A stretch of DNA of 64,000 bases. Source: Thauera butanivorans NBRC 103042 (GTDB lineage: Bacteria; Pseudomonadota; Gammaproteobacteria; Burkholderiales; Rhodocyclaceae). Position numbers and translations under genes: made by a program. The notes beneath the pieces were generated by a model that was given only the letters and a program-made list of their open reading frames with translations, made no database searches and had not been told where the DNA came from. Shown one piece after another: positions 43,822-52,828 of the stretch. The stretch spans positions 62,001-126,000 of the forward strand of contig NZ_BCUG01000004.1 of assembly GCF_001591165.1 (NCBI RefSeq), given 5' to 3'. Positions within the stretch are counted from its first letter, which is position 1. Each line of letters opens with the position of its first letter.

Positions 43822-46221
43822 TCAGACCGCGATCGCTTGCTTCGGCCGCAGCAGAAAGTGCCCCAGCGCCGGCAGCAGGATCAGCGCCCCCAGCATGTTC
43901 CAGACGAACATGAAGGCGAGCAGGATGCCCATGTCGGCCTGGAACTTGATCGGCGACCAGGCCCAGGTCGCCACGGCGAGGCCGAGCGTGATGCCGGTCA
44001 GCACGACGACCTTGCCGGTGAAGATCAGCGCGCGGTAATAGGCTTCGGACAGGCTCATGCCTTCCTTCAGCCGGGCCAGCGTCACCGTCATCACGTACAG
44101 CGCATAGTCGACGCCGATGCCGACGCCGAGGGCGATCACCGGCAGCGTCGCCACCTTGACGCCGATGTCGAGCCACACCATCAGCGCCTCGCACAGCACC
44201 GAGGTGATCATCAGCGGCACCACCGCGCACACCACGGCCCGCCACGAGCGGAAGGTGATGAAGGCCAGCACGATCACCGCCGCATAGACCAGGAACAGCA
44301 TCTGCACGTTGGCCTTGCGCACGACGATGTTGGTCGCCGCCTCGATGCCGGCGTTGCCGGCCGCGTTCAGGAAGCGCAGCGCGTCCGTGCCATGGCGCGC
44401 GGCGAAGCCCTCGACCACGTCCACCACGCTGGCCAGGGTGTCGGCCTTGTGGTCCTTCAGGTAGGCATAGACCGTCAGCAGGTCGCAGTTCTGGTTGAAC
44501 ATCTCGCGCGGCGCGCGCGTGATGATGGCGTTGAGCATGTCCTGCGAACGCGGAATCTCGAACCACTTCAGGCTGCCCTCGTTCATGCCGGCGTTGGCGA
44601 CCTTGGCCAGGCCGGCGAGCGAGCTGGTCGCTTCCACGCCGGGCAGTTGCTGCAGCGCGCGCTCCAGCGCATCGACCGCCATCAGCGTGCCGTACTGGCC
44701 GCAGGCATACTGCGGCGTCTTCACCATGACGATGTATACGTCGCTGCTCGCGGCGTAGTTGGCGGTCATGAAGGCGTTGTCGCGGTTGTAGCGCGACTCC
44801 GGGCGCAGTTCGGGGGCGCCGGGGTCGGTGTCGCCGATCTTGAGCTGGAAGCTGACCGCCAGGCCGAACGCGCCCATCGCCAGGCCGCAGGCCACGGCGA
44901 TGGTGGCCCACTTGCGCCGGGTGAACAGGTCGAGGAAGGCCCAGAACGGATGCTTGCCGTGGCCGCCGTCGCCGGCGTCCGTCAGCTCCGCCGCCAGGCT
45001 GCGCTGGGCGGCGACCGGGCTGACGCCGGTGTAGGACAGCAGGATCGGCAGCAGCACGAGGTTGGTGAAGATCAGCACCGCGACGCCGATGCTGGCGGTG
45101 ACCGCCAGGTCCTGGATGACCTGGATGTCGATCACCATCAGCACCGCGAACCCCACCGCGTCGGCCAGCAAGGCTGTGAGCCCGGCCAGGAACAGGCGGC
45201 GGAAGGTGTAGCGCGCCGCCACCAGGCGGTGGGTGCCGCGGCCGATGTCCTGCATGATGCCGTTCATCTTCTGCGCGCCGTGGCTCATGCCGATGGCGAA
45301 CACCAGGAAAGGCACCAGCACCGAATAGGGGTCCAGCTCGTAGCCCAGCGTCGGCAGCAGGCCCAGCAGCCAGACCACCGCGACCACCGAACACGCCACC
45401 ACCAGCAGCGTGCTGCGCAGGCAGCGGGTGTACCAGTAGAGCACCACGGTGCAGATGACGATCGCCCCGGCGAAGAACAGCATCACCTGGCGCAGGCCGT
45501 CGATCAGGTCGCCGACGACCTTGGCGAAGCCGGTGACATGGATCCTCACCGTGTCCGACTCGTACTTGCCGCGCAACTGCTCGATGCGCTGCGACAGCGC
45601 GTGGTAGTCGATGCGCTCACCGGTGTCGGCGACGACATCCTGCAGCGGCACGAGGAGGATGCTCGAACGATAGTTGGCGGCGACGAGCTGGCCGATCTCG
45701 CCGGAGCGCTCGACGTTGATGCGGACCTGCTCCAGGCTTTCCGGCGAGCCGTCGTAGTCGTCCGGGATGACCGGGCCGCCATCCAGGCCGTCCTCCGTGA
45801 CCCCCGTCCAGCGTACCGCCGGCGCCCACAGCGACTTCATGTAGGGGCGGTCCCCCCCCGGCAGCAGGAACAGCTCGTCGTTGAGCTTGCGCACCGTGTC
45901 GAGATAGGCCGCGCTGAAGATGTCGCCTTCGGTGGCCTCGACCGCGATCCGCAGGCTGTTGCCCATGCCGGCGAGCTGGCTGCGGTTTTCCAGGAAATTG
46001 ACGATGTAGGGATGGCTCGTCGGAATCATCTTCTCGAACGCCGCGTTGAGCCGCAGGCCGAACGCCTGCCAGGCCAGCACCACGGTCACCAGCAGGCAGA
46101 CGGCGACGACGGCCAGGCGGTTGTTGAAGAGCAGGCGCTCGGGCAGCGAGCCCGAACGCGAATCGAATTCCGCGATGTCCGCGATCACGGCCTCGGCCGG
46201 AAGGGAATGTGCGACCGCCAT
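43822..46221 (-). CDS. RND/MMPL-superfamily transporter
   Basis: A 799-residue inner-membrane protein with the RND duplication. Each half has one helix, a large periplasmic loop, then a group of helices (for example VMLFFAGAIVICTVVLYWYTRCLRSTLLVVACSVVAVVWLLG, and MLFLVYAAVIVLAFITFRSWRAVVCAVVPLMITSVL). It belongs to the MMPL/HpnN-like branch that moves hydrophobic molecules, not the AcrB branch, since no membrane-fusion partner is present. It overlaps the YCF48 gene by one base (TAATG). The substrate is not readable. Confidence 0.88.
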   Translation of the reverse strand: MAVAHSLPAEAVIADIAEFDSRSGSLPERLLFNNRLAVVAVCLLVTVVLAWQAFGLRLNAAFEKMIPTSHPYIVNFLENRSQLAGMGNSLRIAVEATEGDIFSAAYLDTVRKLNDELFLLPGGDRPYMKSLWAPAVRWTGVTEDGLDGGPVIPDDYDGSPESLEQVRINVERSGEIGQLVAANYRSSILLVPLQDVVADTGERIDYHALSQRIEQLRGKYESDTVRIHVTGFAKVVGDLIDGLRQVMLFFAGAIVICTVVLYWYTRCLRSTLLVVACSVVAVVWLLGLLPTLGYELDPYSVLVPFLVFAIGMSHGAQKMNGIMQDIGRGTHRLVAARYTFRRLFLAGLTALLADAVGFAVLMVIDIQVIQDLAVTASIGVAVLIFTNLVLLPILLSYTGVSPVAAQRSLAAELTDAGDGGHGKHPFWAFLDLFTRRKWATIAVACGLAMGAFGLAVSFQLKIGDTDPGAPELRPESRYNRDNAFMTANYAASSDVYIVMVKTPQYACGQYGTLMAVDALERALQQLPGVEATSSLAGLAKVANAGMNEGSLKWFEIPRSQDMLNAIITRAPREMFNQNCDLLTVYAYLKDHKADTLASVVDVVEGFAARHGTDALRFLNAAGNAGIEAATNIVVRKANVQMLFLVYAAVIVLAFITFRSWRAVVCAVVPLMITSVLCEALMVWLDIGVKVATLPVIALGVGIGVDYALYVMTVTLARLKEGMSLSEAYYRALIFTGKVVVLTGITLGLAVATWAWSPIKFQADMGILLAFMFVWNMLGALILLPALGHFLLRPKQAIAV

Positions 46222-47336
46222 TATCTTGATTCCGCAACAAGTCGAGCCGGCTCGACACGGGTCAGCCCGCGCGCGCCGGACAGCACCAGCGCCCCGTCGC
46301 CGCCCTGGGCGAGGCCGGTGAGGCCGGTCGGGAAACTGCCCGCCACGGGCGTGAAGCTGCGCGCGCCATCGACACTGCGCAGCAGGCGCCCGCTTTCGTC
46401 GGCGAGCACGATGGAACGGTCGGCCAGCACGCCGCCGCTGGTCAGTGTCACCGCCTGCCCGAGCGCGATCTGCCGCCAGCTGGCGCCGCCGTCCGCGCTG
46501 CGCCAGACGTTGCCGCGCAGGCCGTAGGCCAGCAGCGTGTCGCGATCGAGCGCCAGCGCGCCGAACCAGGTCCCCGGGTAGGGGGTTTCGATCGCGCTGA
46601 AGCGCTGCCCGCCATCGAGCGACCTGAACAGCGCCCCCTGCTCGCCCGCGATCAGCACGTCGGCGCCGCTGGCGCGGACGGTGTACAGGTGCTTGCCGCG
46701 CGGGTTGGGAATGCGTCCCATCAGGGAATGCCAGTTCCGCCCGCCATCGTCGGTCGCCAGTGCGAGTCCGTACGCGCCGACGGCGAAGCCGCGCTTCCCG
46801 TCCAGGAAGTGGACGCCGAGAAAAGGCTTGTCCGGCCCCTCTTCGACGAGGCGCTGGGCGTCGCGCAGCGCGCGGGCGGCCGCGTCGTCCCCGGCCTGCG
46901 CGCGGGCCTGCGCGTCCTCGAAGACGATGCGCGCGGCCTGGCGGCCGTCTAGCCGAAGCTGCCAGGTCTCGCCCCCGTCCGTGGTCTGCAGCACCACGCC
47001 GCCATGGCCGACGGCCCAGCCGTCGGTGGAGGTGACGAAGTGGACGTCGGTGAGCGCGACGCTGACCGGCACCGCCCCGGCCTGGCGCCACGTGCGCCCG
47101 GCGTCGTCCGACAGCAGCACGAGGCCGCGCACGCCGACGCCGACGAAGCGGCTGCCCGCCGCCGCCACGTTCAACTGCGGCGACTGCTGCGCGCGGACGT
47201 CGGCGCGGGCCGGCGCCTCGAGGAGGTCGGGCACGGCCTGCGTTTGCGCGGCCAGGACCGTTGCCGCAGCCAGGACGGCAGGTAGAACGACGGCCGCGCG
47301 CGCAATGCCGCGCCGGCCTGGAAGCCTGATGGACAT
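46221..47336 (-). CDS. YCF48/HCF136-like beta-propeller protein
   Basis: A 371-residue exported protein. The signal peptide is near residues 1-30 (GIARAAVVLPAVLAAATVLAAQTQA). It is followed by repeats with Asp-box/YCF48 patterns: LLSDDAGRTWRQAG, LQTTDGGETWQL, LATDDGGRNWHS, FRSLDGGQRFSA and WRSADGGASWRQ. The fold is a beta-propeller like the photosystem II assembly factor. In heterotroph gene clusters such proteins accompany RND transporters and DUF1302/DUF1329 proteins; a periplasmic scaffold or substrate-handover role is a guess. Confidence 0.85.
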   Translation of the reverse strand: MSIRLPGRRGIARAAVVLPAVLAAATVLAAQTQAVPDLLEAPARADVRAQQSPQLNVAAAGSRFVGVGVRGLVLLSDDAGRTWRQAGAVPVSVALTDVHFVTSTDGWAVGHGGVVLQTTDGGETWQLRLDGRQAARIVFEDAQARAQAGDDAAARALRDAQRLVEEGPDKPFLGVHFLDGKRGFAVGAYGLALATDDGGRNWHSLMGRIPNPRGKHLYTVRASGADVLIAGEQGALFRSLDGGQRFSAIETPYPGTWFGALALDRDTLLAYGLRGNVWRSADGGASWRQIALGQAVTLTSGGVLADRSIVLADESGRLLRSVDGARSFTPVAGSFPTGLTGLAQGGDGALVLSGARGLTRVEPARLVAESR

Positions 47337-47481
47337 GATTCGGAACCCGTGTCCTCGCCACGCCCCAGCCACGCAGGTGGCGGGCGGCGGCGAGCAATCT
47401 GAGAAACTGGAGAAGCCGGCGCCTCGCCAGGCCCGCCCCGCACGCATTCCGCGGCGGCGGCCAGCGAGCGCGCCGCGCAGG

Positions 47482-48834
47482 TCAGCGTGCGGCGTCGGCC
47501 GCCACCGCGTCGCCGGTGAAGTAGGTCTCCGGCTTGCGCTCGACGACCTTGAAGTCCTCGTCGTTGAGCGCCTGGATGACGCTCATCGTGCCCGCCTGCA
47601 GGTTGAAGACGGTGGCGGTCTTCATCAGCGTGGCCGGAATCTTCGGCACCACGAAGGGCGTGACCTGGGTCGTGCGCCACAGCTTGCCTTCGGCGTCGTA
47701 GCCGTCGATCAGCGCGATCAGCCAGGTGTCCTCGTCGAGGTAGTAGCGGCGCTTGGGCACCGCGTGGCGCTTGCCGGCGGCGACGCTCGCCTCGACCACC
47801 CACACGCGATGGCGCTCCCAGCGCACCTGGTCGGGGTTCAGGTGGTGCCGGGACAGCGCCTCTTCCAGCCTGGCGCCGACCAGCCCGTTGTTGTTGTACG
47901 GGATCAGCATCTCCTGCTTGCCCACCAGCGTCCACTCGAAGCGGTCGAGCTGGCCGAAGAAGCCCTGCACCTCGTCGAAGTAGTTGGCCCCGGAGGCGAC
48001 GAAATCGGGCGTGTCGTAGGACACCGTCGGCGCCCGGCGCACGCGGCGCTGGCCGACGAGGTACTGCCAGGCCTGGCGCGCGTTCTTCTGGTCGATGCCG
48101 TCGCGGATCACCAACGACTCGCCCGCCTTGAACGGCGGCTCCAGCGTGTTGAAGCGGAACATCGCGTACTCGCCGGACCATTTCTCGATGGTCGCGTCCT
48201 CGTAGTACGGCGGGTACTGGAAGGCGATCTCGTTGCGCGTGGCCAGGGTGTGCGAACCGTCGGCGTTGCCGACGATGTTCTTGAAGCGGTATTCGATCGA
48301 CGGCGCCTCGACGCGCAGCAGGAAGTTCCACATCACCTCGACGCCTTCCTTCGGGATCGGGAAGGGGATGCCGCCGATGCAGCCTTCGAGCGAGTAGCCG
48401 CCATCCCTGGTGCTGCAGCGCGTCGCGTTCAGCGCGGTGTTGTCATAGACGCGCTGCGGCGCCGCCGCTGTGCGGTGCGTGGGGTAAACGTCCAGCCGGA
48501 AGCTGTCGGGGTACTTCTGCAGCAGCGCCTTCGTCCCTTCCGACAGCAGGGCGTCGTACTGCCCCATGTTCTGGGCCGTGACCTGGTGCAGGGGCTTTTC
48601 GCCGGCGAAGATCTCACCCGGAATGTCGCCCACCTTCCGGCCTTGCAGCGGCTTGGTGATGCCGCCGTCCCAGGCCGGGATGCTGCCGTCGGCGTTGCCC
48701 GCCTTTTCGGCGCCCAGCGGGGTCAGCGCGCTCTTCAGCCTGGCGGCCTCGTCGGCCGTGACCGCCGCGTCGGCGGCCTGCGCCATCAGCGCGGCGGCGA
48801 TCGCGGCCAGCGGCAGAATCTTGTGCTTCATCAT
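47482..48834 (-). CDS. DUF1329 exported protein
   Basis: A 450-residue protein with a signal peptide (MMKHKILPLAAIAAALMAQAADA) and the DUF1329 pattern (AARLKSALTPLGAEKAGNADGSIPAWDGGI, then RNEIAFQYPPYYEDATIEKWSGEYAMFRFN). DUF1329 proteins have a LolB/LppX-like fold with a hydrophobic cavity and travel with DUF1302 proteins. A role carrying a hydrophobic compound through the periplasm is inferred from that. It lies 32 bp after the DUF1302 gene with a good ribosome site. Confidence 0.88.
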   Translation of the reverse strand: MMKHKILPLAAIAAALMAQAADAAVTADEAARLKSALTPLGAEKAGNADGSIPAWDGGITKPLQGRKVGDIPGEIFAGEKPLHQVTAQNMGQYDALLSEGTKALLQKYPDSFRLDVYPTHRTAAAPQRVYDNTALNATRCSTRDGGYSLEGCIGGIPFPIPKEGVEVMWNFLLRVEAPSIEYRFKNIVGNADGSHTLATRNEIAFQYPPYYEDATIEKWSGEYAMFRFNTLEPPFKAGESLVIRDGIDQKNARQAWQYLVGQRRVRRAPTVSYDTPDFVASGANYFDEVQGFFGQLDRFEWTLVGKQEMLIPYNNNGLVGARLEEALSRHHLNPDQVRWERHRVWVVEASVAAGKRHAVPKRRYYLDEDTWLIALIDGYDAEGKLWRTTQVTPFVVPKIPATLMKTATVFNLQAGTMSVIQALNDEDFKVVERKPETYFTGDAVAADAAR

Positions 48835-48866
48835 TGTCGTCTCCTGAAATTGTCGTGCCCGAGGGA

Positions 48867-50555
48867 TCAGAACGTGCGCTGGATCGACAGCGAGACGAAA
48901 TCCCGGTCGCGGTGGAAGTTGTCGTACGAAAGCTCGGGCACCGCAGTGTCGTAGCGGATCACGGAGCCGCCCGAACCGAAATAGCGCGTGTAGTTCAGGC
49001 CCGCCTGCCAGGTCCGCTGGTAGTCGGCCTTGACGCCGATGCTGAAGTTGCCGCCGCCTTCGGACGGGAACAGCACGCCATTCACCGAGGAGCGGCCGCT
49101 GAGGCCGTAGCTGAGGCCGATCGGCACCTGCAGGTCGAGCCCGGGCGCCACCTGGAAGTACTCGGGCGTGAACACGAACTGGATCGCACTCGCGCTGCGC
49201 GTGGCGAGGCGGTCGAGCTGGTGCGCGTTGTCGGTGACCTTCAGCCGCCGGTTGTAGGCGAACTCGCCGACGAAGGTCGCGCCGTCCCACAGCGCGCTGC
49301 CGCCCAGCACGCTGATGGCCGAGAGGTTGAGGTGCATCGTCCGGCCCTTGGGGAAGGCCGCGTCGTCGCCGCCATCGGCGGCGGTGTCGCCCGGCAGGAT
49401 CATGGTGATGCCGCTGCCAACCAGGGGCATGTTGTCGCGGAAGGACAATTCGCCGGCGACGTTGGTCTCGCCCACCAGGGTACTGAAGCTGGCACCCACT
49501 GTGCGGATGTCTTCCGCATAGACCATGACGTAGTCGCCGATGCTGCCGGGCTGGACGTTGACGCCCGGCCGCACGTAGAACTGCGGCATCTTGTCGTGGA
49601 ACCGGGCGGCATAGAGGCCGTACTCGGAATCCCCGGCCTTGAAGCGGATCTGCACCCCGCCCTGGCCGGAGTCCTTCGCCTCGATGTCCTTGCCCCGGAA
49701 CACCTCCTGCCCCGGCCCGAGGATGAGGCGCTCGCCGCCCGCATCGACGAAGTCGGCGAAGCTGAAATAGCTGCCCGCCGCCGGCAGGCGCGACTTGCGC
49801 CACTCGGCCTGGTAATAGGCGCCGAGCGTCACCTCGGGGTTGATCTGCAGCGTCACCGACACCTGCCCGACCGGACGCGCGACCTCCTTGAACTGCGAGT
49901 TGGGCACCGACAGCGCGCGCGCGAGGTCGAGCGGCGTCTGCGCCCCCGCGATGCCGTTCGAGCCGAAGAACAGGCTCTCGCCGTAAAGCTGGGTGAAGCG
50001 CCCCGCCTTGAGGTTGAGGTTCATGCCGGCCGGCTCGAAGCTGCCATAGACGAAGGCATCCAGGAACTCGGCCTTGCGCCCGTGCAGCTTCTTGGTCGCG
50101 CGGGTGAATTCGTTGTAGCGCGCCGAGCGCTGGTTCAGCAGCGCGCCGCCGAGGGCGCCCGGATTGTCGTTCGACTCGTTGTAGACCTGGTCGTACCAGG
50201 CCGCCCCGCTGACGCGGAAGCCGTACTTGCGCATGTAGCGGAAATCGAGCTCGGACAGCAGGTCGAGCCGGTTCGAGACCAGCCCCCTGCCGAAGTTCTG
50301 GTCGCCGTCGTTGGTGTTCGCCTGCGGTCCGATGGAGTCGTCCGCCACCTTCCGGTCCACGCCGCTCACGCGCCAGCTCGCGCTGTACTTGACGGTGTTG
50401 TCCCAGCTCATCCTGATGTCCGGGTTGCCGGTATCGATCTGAAAAGCGAGCGCGGCGCCGGAGGCCGCAAGCCCTGCAAACGCACCGGCAACGGCACGAC
50501 AGACGGATCTGATGCGAAAACGGCTGCGGCCGTGCGGATGTGCCCTCTTGTCCAT
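48867..50555 (-). CDS. DUF1302 outer-membrane protein
   Basis: A 562-residue protein with a signal peptide (ending ASGAALA, then FQIDTGNPDIRMSWDNTVKYSASWRV), alternating beta-strand patterns and a terminal Phe (FVSLSIQRTF), typical of outer-membrane barrels. The family is DUF1302. The ATG at 50555 has GGAGGAAG just upstream. It heads the operon DUF1302-DUF1329-YCF48-RND-Usp/hemerythrin and is divergent from a LysR gene; the shared promoter carries the ATAC-N7-GTAT operator. Such barrels may pass hydrophobic substrates. Confidence 0.88.
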   Translation of the reverse strand: MDKRAHPHGRSRFRIRSVCRAVAGAFAGLAASGAALAFQIDTGNPDIRMSWDNTVKYSASWRVSGVDRKVADDSIGPQANTNDGDQNFGRGLVSNRLDLLSELDFRYMRKYGFRVSGAAWYDQVYNESNDNPGALGGALLNQRSARYNEFTRATKKLHGRKAEFLDAFVYGSFEPAGMNLNLKAGRFTQLYGESLFFGSNGIAGAQTPLDLARALSVPNSQFKEVARPVGQVSVTLQINPEVTLGAYYQAEWRKSRLPAAGSYFSFADFVDAGGERLILGPGQEVFRGKDIEAKDSGQGGVQIRFKAGDSEYGLYAARFHDKMPQFYVRPGVNVQPGSIGDYVMVYAEDIRTVGASFSTLVGETNVAGELSFRDNMPLVGSGITMILPGDTAADGGDDAAFPKGRTMHLNLSAISVLGGSALWDGATFVGEFAYNRRLKVTDNAHQLDRLATRSASAIQFVFTPEYFQVAPGLDLQVPIGLSYGLSGRSSVNGVLFPSEGGGNFSIGVKADYQRTWQAGLNYTRYFGSGGSVIRYDTAVPELSYDNFHRDRDFVSLSIQRTF

Positions 50556-50620
50556 GCCTTCCTCCTCCAATCGTTATCTGGATCCCGGATCCGTATCCGA
50601 CCTACCGGGATGGCACGAAC

Positions 50621-50648
50621 CTTATAGAGCGGGCGAAATGCCGTCCAA
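50621..50648 (-). promoter_or_regulatory. Sigma-70-type promoter of the DUF1302 operon
   Basis: On the minus strand TTGGAC (50643-50648) and TATAAG (50621-50626) are spaced by 16 bp, about 65 bp before the DUF1302 start. The -35 element lies inside the LysR operator block, as in class II activated promoters. Confidence 0.65.
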
Positions 50649-50684
50649 TACCGATTTATGGACTCATCAATACCTTTAAAGTAT
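50633..50684. promoter_or_regulatory. LysR-type operator block between DUF1302 operon and LysR gene
   Basis: It begins GCGAAATGCCGTCCAATAC and ends with a perfect ATAC-N7-GTAT site (50670-50684), 31 bp before the LysR start. It matches 33345-33396 in sequence, orientation and spacing. The position fits both autoregulation of the LysR gene and activation of the DUF1302 operon. Confidence 0.8.
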
Positions 50685-50715
50685 GATCACCCCGGATCGA
50701 TACCGGAGAAAGCGC

Positions 50716-51633
50716 ATGGACCTGCGCCACCTGAGATATTTCATCGCCGTCGCCGAGGAACAGAACATCGGCCGCGCCGCCACCCGGCTCCACATCTCGC
50801 AACCGCCGCTCACCCGGCAGATCCAGCAGCTCGAAGAAGAACTGGGCGTCCGCCTGCTGAAGCGCACGCCGCGCGGCGTCGAGCTGACCCAGGCCGGGGC
50901 GCTCTTCCTCGACGAAGCGCGCAACATCCGCGCCGTCGTCGAGCAGGCCACCGAGCGCACCCAGCGCGCGGGGCAAGGCAAGCTCGGGCGGCTGGACGTC
51001 GGCATCTTCGGCACCGCGATCCTCGACGCGATCCCCAAGCTGCTGCTGGCCTTCCGCCGCTCCTACCCGGAGGTGAAGATCGTCCTCCACACCATGAACA
51101 AGGGCGAACAGATCGAAGCCCTGCGCCAGCGCCGCATCACGGTCGGCTTCAACCGCATGCTCGCGCCGCTGCCCGACATCACCACCCGGCTGGTGGCCAA
51201 CGAGAGGCTGCTGCTGGCCATGAGCCACACCAGCCCGCTGGCCGCGCAAGAATCGGTGGCATTCCCGGCGCTGCGCGATCACCCGCTCGTGCTCTTCCCC
51301 ACCGGCGCGCGCCCGAACTTCATCGACAAGGTGATGACGCTGTGCCACGAAGCGGGCTTCGAACCCATCGTCTCGCAGGAAGTGAGCGACGCCATCACCG
51401 GCGTAGCACTGGCTGCCGGCGGCTTCGGCGTCTGCCTGGTCCCGGAATCGACCACCTCGCTGGCCCTGCCCGGCGTGATCTACAAGCCCCTCACCGACCT
51501 ACCCCACCATGCCCAGGTCGATCTGAGCTGCATCTATCGCAGCGACGACCAGTCGCCGATCCTCGAAGCCTTTCTCGGCACCATCGAGCAAATGCGTTCC
51601 ACGCTTCCGTCAGGAGCGGCCTTGACGGAATGA
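50716..51633 (+). CDS. CatM/BenM-like LysR-family regulator
   Basis: A 305-residue LysR protein opening MDLRHLRYFIAVAEEQNIGRAATRLHISQPPLTRQIQQLEEELG, the N-terminus typical of the CatR/CatM/BenM aromatic-catabolism group. The effector domain begins LDVGIFGTAILDAIPKLL and includes DAITGVALAAGGFGVCLVPES. ATG 50716 has GGAG upstream; an in-frame start at 50683 lies inside the operator and is rejected. It is divergent from the DUF1302 operon. The shared operator suggests it also controls the lower meta-cleavage operon 17 kb away. The inducer is unknown. Confidence 0.92.
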   Translation: MDLRHLRYFIAVAEEQNIGRAATRLHISQPPLTRQIQQLEEELGVRLLKRTPRGVELTQAGALFLDEARNIRAVVEQATERTQRAGQGKLGRLDVGIFGTAILDAIPKLLLAFRRSYPEVKIVLHTMNKGEQIEALRQRRITVGFNRMLAPLPDITTRLVANERLLLAMSHTSPLAAQESVAFPALRDHPLVLFPTGARPNFIDKVMTLCHEAGFEPIVSQEVSDAITGVALAAGGFGVCLVPESTTSLALPGVIYKPLTDLPHHAQVDLSCIYRSDDQSPILEAFLGTIEQMRSTLPSGAALTE

Positions 51634-51660
51634 GCCTGGCAATCAGCATACGGGAGCACA

Positions 51661-51692
51661 AAACGAAAACCCCAGCCGGGGCGGGCTGGGGT
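51661..51692 (-). terminator. Rho-independent terminator after the tRNA-Val pair
   Basis: CCCCAGCC/GGCTGGGG with a 6-nt loop (51671-51692), read on the minus strand, is followed by TTTTCGTTTT. It ends tRNA transcription and also lies past the convergent LysR stop. Confidence 0.85.
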
Positions 51693-51700
51693 TGGATTCT

Positions 51701-51775
51701 GGTGGGCGGTACTGGGATCGAACCAGTGACCCCTGCCGTGTGAAGGCAGTGCTCTACCGCTGAGCTAACCGCCCG
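51701..51775 (-). tRNA. tRNA-Val (anticodon CAC)
   Basis: A 75-nt cloverleaf with encoded CCA. The acceptor is GGGCGGT/ACCGCCC, the D-arm AGCTCAGCGGTAGAGC, the anticodon stem CTGCC/GGCAG with loop TTCACAC, and the T-loop GGTTCGATCC. It reads GUG codons. It is identical to the copy at 51827-51901 and co-transcribed with it. Confidence 0.96.
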
Positions 51776-51826
51776 ATCCGGCGAAAGATTCGCGCGGTCG
51801 GCTTGCGAAAGGAGGCATTCGAGGCC

Positions 51827-51901
51827 TGGTGGGCGGTACTGGGATCGAACCAGTGACCCCTGCCGTGTGAAGGCAGTGCTCTACCGCTGAGCTAACCGCC
51901 C
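51827..51901 (-). tRNA. tRNA-Val (anticodon CAC), upstream copy
   Basis: The same 75 bases as the neighbouring copy, 51 bp apart, including the CCA end. It is the promoter-proximal member of the pair; a good sigma-70 promoter lies 18 bp upstream. Confidence 0.96.
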
Positions 51902-51918
51902 TTCCGCAAAGAGGCCGC

Positions 51919-51947
51919 ATTGTAGAAGCGGCACCCTGGCCCGTCAA
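51919..51947 (-). promoter_or_regulatory. Sigma-70 promoter of the tRNA-Val pair
   Basis: On the minus strand TTGACG (51942-51947) and TACAAT (51919-51924) are 17 bp apart, right before the first tRNA-Val. Confidence 0.8.
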
Positions 51948-52025
51948 GCCGGCTTTTTGTCGGTCGCTTGACTGCCGGGCAAATCCTGTCTTGACAGCGG
52001 CTCCACTTGCCGCCGGCACCGCCCT

Positions 52026-52691
52026 TCATCCGCGCCTTCTCCACATCAGTTCGGCGACCATCCACCAGCCCAGGGCCCAGGCCGCACCGGCCGCCCAGCC
52101 GGCCAGTACATCGGTCGGCCAGTGGACACCGAGATAGACCCGGCTCAAGCCCACGATACCCGACAGAAAAAGCGCAGCCCCCATGATATAGAGCTTCTGC
52201 GCCTGTGCATTCACCAGGCGGGCGAGCAGGACACCGAGCGTCAGATATACGACGGCCGACATCATCGCGTGCCCGCTCGGAAAGCTCGCACTCGTCACGA
52301 AGTCGCCGTGCGGGATCACGTCCGGCCGCGGCCGGGAAAAGGCGCCTTTGAGCAGCGTGCTGAGCAGGGTCCCGCCCAGGGTCGACGCCAGCACGAACAG
52401 CGCCATGCCCCTTCGGCCGGACAGCAGCAGGAACAGCACGGCCATGCACACCAGCAGGCTGAGCACCGTGGTGCTGCCCAGCGCGGTGGCGTCGCGCGCC
52501 GCCGACTGCAGCCACATCGGCCCGCCGGTGTCGGGCCGAGGATGCAGCGCCAGCATGATGGCGCGATCCAGGGTCACGGTATCGCCATCCGCCACTTCGT
52601 CCGCAACCGCGATGAAAATCCAGGCCGCCGAAGCCAGCAACAGCACCACCGCGAGAATGCGCGGTTCAAGCCATGTGCGCAGAAACTTCAT
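52026..52691 (-). CDS. PAP2-family membrane phosphatase
   Basis: A 221-residue protein with about six membrane helices and the three PAP2 motifs: KGAFSRPRP, SFPSGHAM and SRVYLGVHWPTDVLAGW. It probably removes phosphate from a lipid phosphate such as undecaprenyl pyrophosphate or phosphatidic acid on the periplasmic side. ATG 52691 has GGGAGG upstream. It is not in an obvious operon. Confidence 0.92.
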   Translation of the reverse strand: MKFLRTWLEPRILAVVLLLASAAWIFIAVADEVADGDTVTLDRAIMLALHPRPDTGGPMWLQSAARDATALGSTTVLSLLVCMAVLFLLLSGRRGMALFVLASTLGGTLLSTLLKGAFSRPRPDVIPHGDFVTSASFPSGHAMMSAVVYLTLGVLLARLVNAQAQKLYIMGAALFLSGIVGLSRVYLGVHWPTDVLAGWAAGAAWALGWWMVAELMWRRRG

Positions 52692-52828
52692 CTCGCCTCC
52701 CTCGTTTCGCGTTTCTCTCGTCGCTGTGGCGATCCGTTTCCCCATATGGCAGCAGTCTGCCGCTGTGCCGCTAAAATGGTCAATCGCCGGACGGCAGCTC
52801 CGGGCAGCACCACGCCACAGGCCACACC

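Noticed and set aside
51658-51743. Reading frame ending in the motif GGTGIEPVTPAV
   Set aside because: This is translation of the antisense of the tRNA-Val gene, a frequent annotation artefact. The same holds for the frame 54709-54906 through tRNA-Val(TAC).
51701-51901. Direct repeat that could be taken for a CRISPR unit
   Set aside because: The repeated unit is a 75-nt tRNA with a proper cloverleaf and CCA end. There are only two copies with unrelated flanks, and no cas genes are present anywhere in the window.
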